Assembly: GCA_001839685.1 (NCBI GenBank)
Contig: MLAK01000640.1
Coordinates: 37,183-86,053 of the forward strand
From: Tritrichomonas foetus
Lineage: Eukaryota; Parabasalia; Tritrichomonadida; Tritrichomonadidae
DNA length: 48,871 nucleotides
Direction: 5' to 3'
Made by a program: the position numbers and the translations under genes. The notes beneath the pieces are model-generated. The model searched no databases. It was not told the DNA's origin and was given only the letters and a program-made list of their open reading frames with translations. Shown piece by piece: positions 29,312-36,549 of the stretch (the stretch's first letter is position 1; the number at the start of each line of letters is the position of its first letter).

Positions 29312-32300
29312 TTAGATTGGACCAAAATATGGTCCAACAGTTGGTTTGATAACAGATTGAGGTTTCCAATTGTTCTTTGGAATTGCAACTTCAGGAACTC
29401 TCGATGTTGGTCTTGATTGAGTATTGGTTTCATCTTTTGATCTTCTTGCACTCAGTTGAGAATTATGAAATTCAATTCTTGGTGTTTTCGCTTCATCATT
29501 TCTTTTAACTTGAGTCTTTCCTGTTCGAATGGTTTTCTTCTTAACTGGTTTATCAAGTTCACTTCTCGGCTTCTGTTTCTTCATTTTCGGTGTGAATTCT
29601 ATCATTGATAACTTTTCTGCTGTTTTTACCAAACTTGTTGTGATTTCTGTTTCTTTATTAGGTGTATAAGCAATAGTACTTGTTGGTCTTGATAAAACAG
29701 AATTAGTTTTCGGTTTTCTTGAAGTGTTTGGTGTTTGAGTTTTATTCACTATGTTGTTAATTCGACTTGAATTTTGTTTTCGAGACGAAAGTTGTGAACT
29801 AGTTTTGGTTCTTGTTGTAGATGGAGTTGAATCTCTTGATGAAATTGGTTCATTTTCATCGGTTTTAGCTTCAGTTAAGAAGAAACGAGCAGTCTGTACT
29901 TTTTGCTTACTGTCAGGTGTGATACTAAAACCGCCTCCAAGACGAGTTTTATCTAATCCAGTGACAATATGCAATTTTGGTACTTGTAAATATTGCTGAT
30001 TTTGTTTTTTAAGATTTGTAGTAGTAATATGTGATTGTTTTAATTTATTTCTAAGCATGGAAATGGTCTCAATTACTTCTTGTCTTTCTTGAATAACTTG
30101 ATCAATTTCTTTCTTCATTTCATCAAGTTGCATTTCCTTTTTGGCAATTGCATTTTTATAGACATTTATTGCATTTTCACCATTTGTGATTTTAACACTT
30201 TTAATATTGGATTTATTGGCTTGAATTTTCTTGATGAGTTTTTGCTTTTGATTGTCAAGTTTGATTTGTTCTCTTTTTACTTCTTCGATTTTGGTTTTTA
30301 AATATGATATCAATTGAATACTTTTATATTGATCAGGTTGCATCATCTTCATCATTTGGTATCGATGAACATTTAATGGATGAGAAAATTCAATAACGCA
30401 GGCATTACAAAATTCTTGCTCTCTTCTTAATTGAGCTGCTAAACGAATTTGAATAACCTCTAGTTTAGCAGTCATTGTGGCTCTTTTAGTTAATGCATCG
30501 TGCTTAGCTATTGCTTTGTCGAGTTCTTGAGTAAGAACATATGTTTCTTCGGCTTGCTGTTTGGCAGCAGATTGTTTTATTCGAAGTTGATTTATCAATG
30601 TTTGTACATTACGGCTTTCATTATCAGCTGAACCAGTTTTCTCATTTACTTGTCTTCTTAACAGGTTTGTCATGCTCCGAATATTGGTTATTTCTGCTGT
30701 TGCTGCCTTAATATCTTTCTGAGTTTCATCAAGAATGAGTCGCAACTTTTGTCCTTCTGCTTTATAACCAACAATAGTTGTATTTGCTTGTTGACAAAGT
30801 CCTTTTGTTATATTGAGAATTGATCCAATTGATTGAATTTGTTTTTCAAGGCCTCTTGTTTGGAAGTGTACATTAATAATATCTTCAGTTCTTTGATCTA
30901 TCTTTTTTCTGAGATCTTCAACTGCTTTAGTTTTTTCTATAACGAGCTGTTCTAGTCTTTCATTATCCTTTTCAACACCCGTGATTTTATTGGCGATTAG
31001 ATCTCGTTCAATTTGTGTTTGCCTATTTAAAACTTCATTATCATCCAAGCTTTTGGTTAGATGAGATAATAATTGTTCAGCATTATCTATTTCAATTTGT
31101 AGCAAATTTGCATTATCCTCATATCTTAATAATTGAACTTTAATTCCATTTGACTTCTCAACGAAAATCAATATCTCTTTTTCTAAATTAGTTGACTTGA
31201 AATCTTGTTTTTGAATACCTTTTTTTGTTGTGGCAATATGTGATTTTACTAATTTTGTCAACCCAGCTGCTTGGTTTGCAACAGCTTTTGCTTCATCTAC
31301 AACAATGCTCATATTTTGTAATACTCTACTTTTTGAATCTGCCTCCCTTGTGTTTGAAAGATTGGTTGCCTCAGTAAAAGTTACTTTTCTCCCAACCTCA
31401 AAGAGAGTATGTCCATACTCCCTTTTTTTCTTTGTGAGTTCACTAATTTCTTGATGATAGATATCACTTTTTTGAGTTATTTCTTCAAGTTCTTTTTGAT
31501 GATTCTCTATTGTGTGATTAATATGTTTCAGTTGTGCATTTAAATTATCTATTTCTTGTTGAGATCTTTCCATACGAATATTTGCATATTTAATTTTTTT
31601 TTCTATTTCAGCATTTTTATTAGTGATTTGCTCTTTTTTATAAATTTTATTTTGTAAAGAATGACTGGTATTTTCATACTCGACTTTATACTCATTTTCC
31701 ATTGACCTTTGATGTTGTAATGTTTGTCTGAGTTTCCATAAATGTTTCTTTAATTTAGATATTTCTTGAACATTTTGGTCAGCATTATCTGTAAAATTTG
31801 TGTTTTCATCTTTAGCAACACCAATCTCCTGTGTGTATTGCTCTTTAGATTGGATTATCAGTTGGTACTGTTGATCAGAGTCTCTAATCGCATCTTCGAG
31901 ATTCTGTGCTGTAATAATTGCATTTTCTTTATTTTCAATTTCTTCTTCAATGTGATGTTGGAAATTTTTGGAGTCGCTAACTAGTTGATCCATTTCTTTT
32001 TGTCGCATTTTTGTTTCATTTTGGTAATTTAATAAGTCTAATTTTAATTGTGTAGCAGTATCTTCATTGACGCTTTGTTCGGAAACCACCTTCGTTAATT
32101 TATTAATTTTCTCTTTTAAACTATCACACAATTCTTTGGCGCGGACTTCTTTATTTTGTGAAACTGAAACAAGAGACAAAACTTTTTCAAATTCTAATTT
32201 ATATCTATCAATTTCAATTGTATCGTTTTCACTCATCTTCAATAATGATTGTACGCTTGTCGCATTATCAATGACCTTTTGATTCATAAATTGAACAGTT

Positions 32301-32479
32301 TTTGCGAGTTTTTGGTTTTTCTGATGTGAATCAATCAACAGCGATTTTAAATTTTTAAAAATGCTCTCATATTTGCCTGCATAAGAAAGTCCATCAAGTT
32401 GCTGAAAAATTAAATTAAAGTCGGCTTCTATATAAGAAGTATCTTCTCCTAAATTTGGAGGAGTCTTTTTCTCCTCCAT
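29312..32479 (-). CDS. Coiled-coil flagellar protein, CFAP58-like
   Basis: A 1055-residue, almost wholly helical protein. Coiled coil runs from about 60 to 840 with no signal peptide or membrane segment. The N-terminal pattern, with NATSVQSLLKMSENDT followed by KE.RAKEL..SLKEKI..L, and the late block HPLNVHRYQMMK (about 699-710) match CFAP58 (formerly CCDC147), where NP.NVHRW follows the long coil. CFAP58 is an axonemal protein needed for flagellar assembly and motility in algae and mammals. The final 190 residues are a basic, Ser/Thr/Arg-rich disordered tail (SRPTSTIAYTP, SRPTSRVPEVA) that I do not recall in other CFAP58 proteins. Other CFAP/CCDC coiled-coil proteins are the alternative. The ATG at 32479 is the first in frame. 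The stop is TAAA. Confidence 0.7.
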   Translation of the reverse strand: MEEKKTPPNLGEDTSYIEADFNLIFQQLDGLSYAGKYESIFKNLKSLLIDSHQKNQKLAKTVQFMNQKVIDNATSVQSLLKMSENDTIEIDRYKLEFEKVLSLVSVSQNKEVRAKELCDSLKEKINKLTKVVSEQSVNEDTATQLKLDLLNYQNETKMRQKEMDQLVSDSKNFQHHIEEEIENKENAIITAQNLEDAIRDSDQQYQLIIQSKEQYTQEIGVAKDENTNFTDNADQNVQEISKLKKHLWKLRQTLQHQRSMENEYKVEYENTSHSLQNKIYKKEQITNKNAEIEKKIKYANIRMERSQQEIDNLNAQLKHINHTIENHQKELEEITQKSDIYHQEISELTKKKREYGHTLFEVGRKVTFTEATNLSNTREADSKSRVLQNMSIVVDEAKAVANQAAGLTKLVKSHIATTKKGIQKQDFKSTNLEKEILIFVEKSNGIKVQLLRYEDNANLLQIEIDNAEQLLSHLTKSLDDNEVLNRQTQIERDLIANKITGVEKDNERLEQLVIEKTKAVEDLRKKIDQRTEDIINVHFQTRGLEKQIQSIGSILNITKGLCQQANTTIVGYKAEGQKLRLILDETQKDIKAATAEITNIRSMTNLLRRQVNEKTGSADNESRNVQTLINQLRIKQSAAKQQAEETYVLTQELDKAIAKHDALTKRATMTAKLEVIQIRLAAQLRREQEFCNACVIEFSHPLNVHRYQMMKMMQPDQYKSIQLISYLKTKIEEVKREQIKLDNQKQKLIKKIQANKSNIKSVKITNGENAINVYKNAIAKKEMQLDEMKKEIDQVIQERQEVIETISMLRNKLKQSHITTTNLKKQNQQYLQVPKLHIVTGLDKTRLGGGFSITPDSKQKVQTARFFLTEAKTDENEPISSRDSTPSTTRTKTSSQLSSRKQNSSRINNIVNKTQTPNTSRKPKTNSVLSRPTSTIAYTPNKETEITTSLVKTAEKLSMIEFTPKMKKQKPRSELDKPVKKKTIRTGKTQVKRNDEAKTPRIEFHNSQLSARRSKDETNTQSRPTSRVPEVAIPKNNWKPQSVIKPTVGPYFGPI

Positions 32480-32924
32480 ATAATCTGATATCTTTGTACG
32501 TTTATAATAGATTAACGATTTATTTTGATAACAATATGATCGGCACTATTCAATATTTTCTATACAACTTCAAAATAACTTGGAATTTACAGTGAATATA
32601 TCTGTTCTAATTTATTAGATCTAAAGACAAAAATGAATATTATTAATTTAAAATATTAATAGTATATTATTTATGAATAAATAATCATTACAAAAAATGT
32701 TATCTGAATTGTGATTCTTTATCGACTGAGGAGTTTAGAATTGTTGATGTTTTATTCACAGTTTCCAATAACAAAGATCGAATTTTCAAGTATTTATATC
32801 TTTTTTCGATTTTCAAAAAGTATTTTGGAATAAAAAATGTCATTTCTAAGTAAGAACAATAAAATAAACATTAAAATGTGTGAAAAATATCTTAAGCAAA
32901 TAAACATTTAGTACGTTTTCAAAA
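32480..32924. other. Intergenic spacer, nothing recognised
   Basis: About 445 bases of AT-rich sequence carrying the CFAP58-like promoter and the 3' flank of the small coiled-coil gene. TAAACGTACAAAG lies about 20-30 bases before the CFAP58-like start on the minus strand. No RNA or repeat was recognised. Confidence 0.45.
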
Positions 32925-33320
32925 TTATTGCTCAGCACGCATTTTATTTTCCGCTCTGGATAAATATTTTGCTTTTTCTCGCAAGAGGCGCTGGAGATCT
33001 TGTTCAAGCGCTTTAATCTCTTGAATTTTGGCTTCGCGAGCGCTTCTGTCTTCATCTGTTGTTTCATTATTATTCTGCTGCTGCTTTTCTTTTTCTATTG
33101 ATTTCTGCAAAGATGCAATCGAAGTTTCTATTTCATCGCATTGCTTCACAAGTTCGTCGATATCTTTTGTGAGTTTGATAAGATGTGGTTTCATAGATGC
33201 TTCAAAATGGACGTACTTTTGAAGTATTGATGCCTTTTTACGAAGTTCTAATCGCTGTTCTTTTTTATCATCGTTGACAATTTTATTTTGGAGCTTGCGT
33301 TCTGGTGGGGAAAGAGTCAT
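32925..33320 (-). CDS. Small coiled-coil protein, hypothetical
   Basis: A 131-residue protein that I do not recognise. It opens MTLSPPERKLQNKIVNDDKK and is then almost all charged heptad-like helix, interrupted near residue 85 by a polar loop (KQQQNNNETTDEDRS). The helix before the loop (about 40-80) and the one after (about 92-125) could pair as an antiparallel hairpin. It ends AENKMRAEQ. The size resembles small adaptor or prefoldin-like proteins, but no motif supports that. The open frame continues to 33350 only through a TTG, so the ATG at 33320 is taken as the start. It sits head-to-head with the ankyrin gene and downstream of none of the other genes in a shared transcript. Confidence 0.6.
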   Translation of the reverse strand: MTLSPPERKLQNKIVNDDKKEQRLELRKKASILQKYVHFEASMKPHLIKLTKDIDELVKQCDEIETSIASLQKSIEKEKQQQNNNETTDEDRSAREAKIQEIKALEQDLQRLLREKAKYLSRAENKMRAEQ

Positions 33321-33840
33321 GTCGAAATTGACGAATTCTGGGTAACTCAAAAAGTGGCAATTTTAAACGTCTAGCAATCAGCATCAAAGAAGATCGAAAT
33401 TCGAAATTACAATTCAAAATCTTTAATAAATAGTTTTTACTTGAATATGTGTGGAATTCTATTCATAAAAAAAAAACATAAAATTTTTCATTATTCCCCA
33501 TAATCAATTTGATATTTAGCTTAAAAAACTAAGAAAAGAGCAATATTCGTCTATTATTTATTGTAGATGAATTACAATTCTCAAAATCACATATATAATT
33601 AAAAAGATCAAAAATTGATATTGATTTTCAACTCTTACAGCTAGTTGAAAACAAAACATAGAAAGCCATGATTGTTCAACCCAATCTCTAATATTTAGTC
33701 AAAGAAAGCACATTCCTCAACCAGGATCAGAGACCAATTTTGACATAAATTAATTTGAATGGATAAAATTTTCGAAAGAAATGATATAAGTTAACGTACA
33801 TTTATCAGGAAATTAAACGGTCAATTTTTTCAAAAAAAGA
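33321..33840. other. Divergent promoter region
   Basis: About 520 bases between the small coiled-coil gene and the ankyrin gene. An A10 tract lies near 33470. The right end carries TAAACGGTCA. No other element was recognised. Confidence 0.5.
33814..33823 (+). promoter_or_regulatory. Shared motif TAAACGGTCA
   Basis: Identical to the decamer before the DZIP1-like gene. It ends 17 bases before the ATG at 33841 and is followed by ATTTTTTC, so TCAATTTT also resembles an initiator. Confidence 0.45.
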
Positions 33841-34907
33841 ATGGAAGATCAAATTAATCCAAAGGAAGCCTTCTCGCGCGTCGAACAAGCAATTGAAGGT
33901 GGAGATTATCAAGAATTTCTTTCTGTCATCGGCAGTTTACCAGATATCAATTATCGAGTTTTTTATTATTATTTATAATCCAGTTTTTTTTATTTTTCAT
34001 CAAGTTTATTTTTCCTTCACGACATTTCTTTATAAATTATGGAGTTTATTTTATTTTTTTATAGAGGCGTCCTTCATTCCTGCATCGAAAATAATAATTA
34101 TCCTGCTTTGCTTTCTGCCATTAGTAAAGGTGCTGATGTCAACATCCAAGATAAAAACAAGCTGACACCATTACATTATGCGATCTTTAAAGGATTTCTA
34201 ACACTCGCTGCTGCTTTGCTTCAAGCGAAAGCCGATCCGAATGTAGAAGATAGCAAAACCGTTTATTAATTTATATTTATTGGACTCCTCTATTTTTTGC
34301 CGTTAGAAAGAACGATCTTCGTGCTATGAAGTTGTTATTAGATTTTAATGCAAATCCAGATGCCCTAATTATTGATGATACTCTTGAGCAGCATAACATG
34401 AGAAAACGATCACTTTTATCTGTCGCCGTTTATAATGGAAGTGCAGAAGCTGCCAAAATGCTACTAAATGCTGGAGCTAACCCTCATCCTGAAGGTATGC
34501 CGCCATTGATAGCTGCACTTAATAATGAAACACGTGAATCGCTTGCTGTATTACTTCAGGATAGACCACACGACATTTTAAGTGAATTCGAAAATAAGCC
34601 GTTCATTGTACATGCAATAGAACAGAAGTCAAACCTTCTCCCAATTATTACAGCTCTTGTTCAAGCAGAAATTCAGAAAATGAAAGATGCTGGTGAAGAA
34701 AATATTCCGAAATTCCCACCAAAAGGTTTGAAAAGCAAACAGAAGTCTAAATTAGATACAGCAATTAAACTGCACGATACCTTGATTACGTCTGAGTTCA
34801 TTGACAACACTGTGAAAACGATCAAATGCCCATGGAGGCGTGTGGAAGTAGCACCAGGAAACAACTTCTCAAGCGACGGCTATCCAGACGATGAAAGCGA
34901 TGAATGA
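33841..34907 (+). CDS. Ankyrin-repeat protein, gene split by two intervening segments
   Basis: Three coding pieces read as one ankyrin protein of about 312 residues if joined 33841-33957, 34066-34260 and 34281-34907. Piece 1 starts MEDQINPKEAF and ends LPDINYR. Piece 2 (GVLHSCIENNN..., ADVNIQDKNKLTPLHYA) holds classical repeats and ends DPNVEDSKT. Piece 3 opens WTPLFFAVRKND and ends in an acidic tail (PDDESDE). The spacing from DPN to TPL across the second joint equals that of the intact repeat before it (DVN to TPL), which supports removal of exactly 20 bases. Without removal, piece 1 meets TAA at 33976 and piece 2 meets TAA at 34267. Neither segment has GT-AG ends in the needed frame. A recent pseudogene is the alternative. 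Ankyrin proteins are abundant in trichomonads; no specific role can be given. Confidence 0.6.
33958..34065 (+). other. Intervening segment 1 of the ankyrin gene (108 bases)
   Basis: A very T-rich segment with in-frame stops, flanked by the near repeat TTATCGAG/TTATAGAG, so its exact ends are ambiguous by a few bases. The ends can be read as GT...GA, AG...AG or TT...AG but not GT...AG while keeping the frame. The trichomonad GTAYGT and ACTAACACACAG intron signals are absent. Confidence 0.45.
34261..34280 (+). other. Intervening segment 2 of the ankyrin gene (20 bases)
   Basis: GTTTATTAATTTATATTTAT separates codons for ...DSKT and WTPL.... Removing 20 bases, at this or slightly shifted positions, restores both the frame and the normal repeat length. 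It begins GT but ends AT and would be an extremely short intron. Confidence 0.45.
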
Positions 34908-35385
34908 AATTTTTTGGGTTTTTCTGAAAGAAGAGAAGAAGAAAAAGGGGAAAAAAATGAATAAAAGTATGAATTTTTTGTTAAATTTACATCTGTCTTT
35001 ATTTTCACTCTTTTACTATATCATTTCATTCTTAATCTTTTTACTAATCTGTAATATTGAAGTGATTTTCTCATATTCATAGGATTTATATTCTTGTTTT
35101 ATATAAATCCTAGTTTTATATAATAGTCTAGCAATAATAGATATTTTTGTTGATAACTCCTGCTTGCTATTCTTGTTTTATTAAGGTTAAGTAACAAGCC
35201 CTATCAAATATTGTCTTATTTCACAAACACTGAATGATGAATTAAATATATATATATATTTGATATAAATATTAGAGCTCTAAAGGTTTAAGTTAACGAC
35301 AATTTTTAATAATGAACATAGCTTTTATAATTTTCAGGCGCATTTCAATAAAAAAAATATGAAACATTTCTTTTTAATTTTGCTT
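34908..35385. other. Convergent intergenic region with hairpin
   Basis: About 480 bases between converging genes. It holds a strong hairpin (35080-35112), a 14-base direct repeat TATTCTTGTTTTAT (35089-35102 and 35169-35182), a TA run (about 35246-35260) and the palindrome TTAGAGCTCTAA (about 35272-35283). No gene was recognised. Confidence 0.5.
35080..35112. other. 12-bp perfect hairpin
   Basis: TAGGATTTATAT (35080-35091) pairs perfectly with ATATAAATCCTA (35101-35112) around a 9-base loop TCTTGTTTT. It sits about 175 bases past the ankyrin stop. It could mark a transcript end or be a remnant of a small mobile element; no family is recognised. Confidence 0.6.
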
Positions 35386-36189
35386 CTAAATATCGGAAAA
35401 TTGAGTTGCGTTTATGGTCGAATTTGGTCTACGCGGTATTTTCCTTTTCTTTGATTTTGTTGATATTCTTGGCGAGAATCTCTCAATCGTAGATTTCCTG
35501 ATAGACTCGTCGGTTGTCATCGTCAACACGGAATTTATTGCGTTTGCTGAGATTTCTGATTCTTCTGCCACTTTTTCAGTGTTTGCAGCAATTCTCATTG
35601 CTTTTCCTTGCTTTTTGAGAATATTCATATAATTCTTAATTAGTAAATGAAGCTGGTCAAATTCGTGTTCATGCCTTTCGGTCATCAATTTATATTGCCT
35701 TTGGAATCCATCAAGGCACTCTCTGGCACATTTCATATCGTTTTTGATTGAATCGCGAACGGAAATTGCGGATTGATACATGTCGCACTGCGCGAGAATT
35801 CTGGCGGATATTTTGGCGGTTTGAGTTTTACTTTCGGCTTCTTCCATTGCCTGGTTGTAAAGTGCCCTCCATTTCTTTTCGAGTGCTTTGACTTCATTTC
35901 TGTGCTTTTCGGCATAGATTTTGGCTGTTCGACGAAATTCTTCTTTTAATAGACGAGATTCGCGTTCTTGTTTTAAAGCGATCGATTCGCACTTTAAATC
36001 GTAGTGCTTGGAATATTGGGCATTTTCGTCGTCCATCATTGTAACGATTGAATTTTGAAGTTCTTCGCATGATTTACGTCTGTATTCTAAAATTTGGCGG
36101 GATATGTTATAAGCTGTTTCAAAATCGAGATTGTGAATTGCTTCATTTTGGGCTTTAACAAGTTCAGGTGGGACAGACACTTTGAACAT
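35386..36189 (-). CDS. Coiled-coil protein with UVR-like helical hairpins, hypothetical
   Basis: A 267-residue protein that I cannot name. Near the N-terminus the segment LDFETAYNISRQILEYRRK (about 21-39) has the pattern of a UVR-type helical hairpin (dFe.A..lr..I..L). A similar pattern, CDMYQSAISVRDSIKND, recurs near residue 134. The rest up to about 205 is charged coiled coil, including two runs of basic residues (RHRNEVKALEKKWR-like). The C-terminus (about 235-267) is basic and disordered (PRISTKSKKRKIPRRPNS). UVR-like hairpins mediate protein-protein contacts in other systems; here the likeness is weak. The open frame reaches 36234 only through TTG, so the ATG at 36189 is chosen, 13 bases after TAAACGGCCA. 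The stop is TAG. Confidence 0.6.
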   Translation of the reverse strand: MFKVSVPPELVKAQNEAIHNLDFETAYNISRQILEYRRKSCEELQNSIVTMMDDENAQYSKHYDLKCESIALKQERESRLLKEEFRRTAKIYAEKHRNEVKALEKKWRALYNQAMEEAESKTQTAKISARILAQCDMYQSAISVRDSIKNDMKCARECLDGFQRQYKLMTERHEHEFDQLHLLIKNYMNILKKQGKAMRIAANTEKVAEESEISANAINSVLTMTTDESIRKSTIERFSPRISTKSKKRKIPRRPNSTINATQFSDI

Positions 36190-36549
36190 TCCAAATTGGA
36201 GTTGGCCGTTTATAATTACCCTCACAATATTCAAATGCTATCTGGTCTAATCCGCTTAAATAATGGCCATATATGCATAGAAAATCCGAAATATGAAAAG
36301 AGATTAAATTTCATGAATATTTCTTTATCCAGCATAAATAATCGTGTAGTCAAATTTTCATTCACCATCTCCGTATAAAATAAGAACTTTATTGATAATT
36401 TTGAATCAATTATATTTATATATGATAATGGAAGTGTGAAAATAAAATAAAGCTAAAATAACATAAATTTACTACATAAAAATATACACCAAAGCTTTAA
36501 AATATCATCATATGGTGATAAATTGAGTATTACAATCGTGTCATTGTAT
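36190..36549. other. Intergenic spacer, promoter motif at left
   Basis: About 360 bases between two minus-strand genes: the promoter of the coiled-coil gene and the 3' flank of the TOR gene. AT-rich, with a TATATTTATATATGATA run near 36410. Nothing further was recognised. Confidence 0.5.
36203..36212 (-). promoter_or_regulatory. Shared motif TAAACGGCCA
   Basis: On the minus strand TAAACGGCCA ends 13 bases before the ATG at 36189. It differs at one pyrimidine from the motif upstream of the DZIP1-like and ankyrin genes. Confidence 0.4.

Noticed and set aside
33893..34165. 90-codon frame across the first ankyrin joint
   Set aside because: It is a different frame made of Phe/Ile/Leu-rich translation of the T-rich segment; the ankyrin frames are clearly the real ones.
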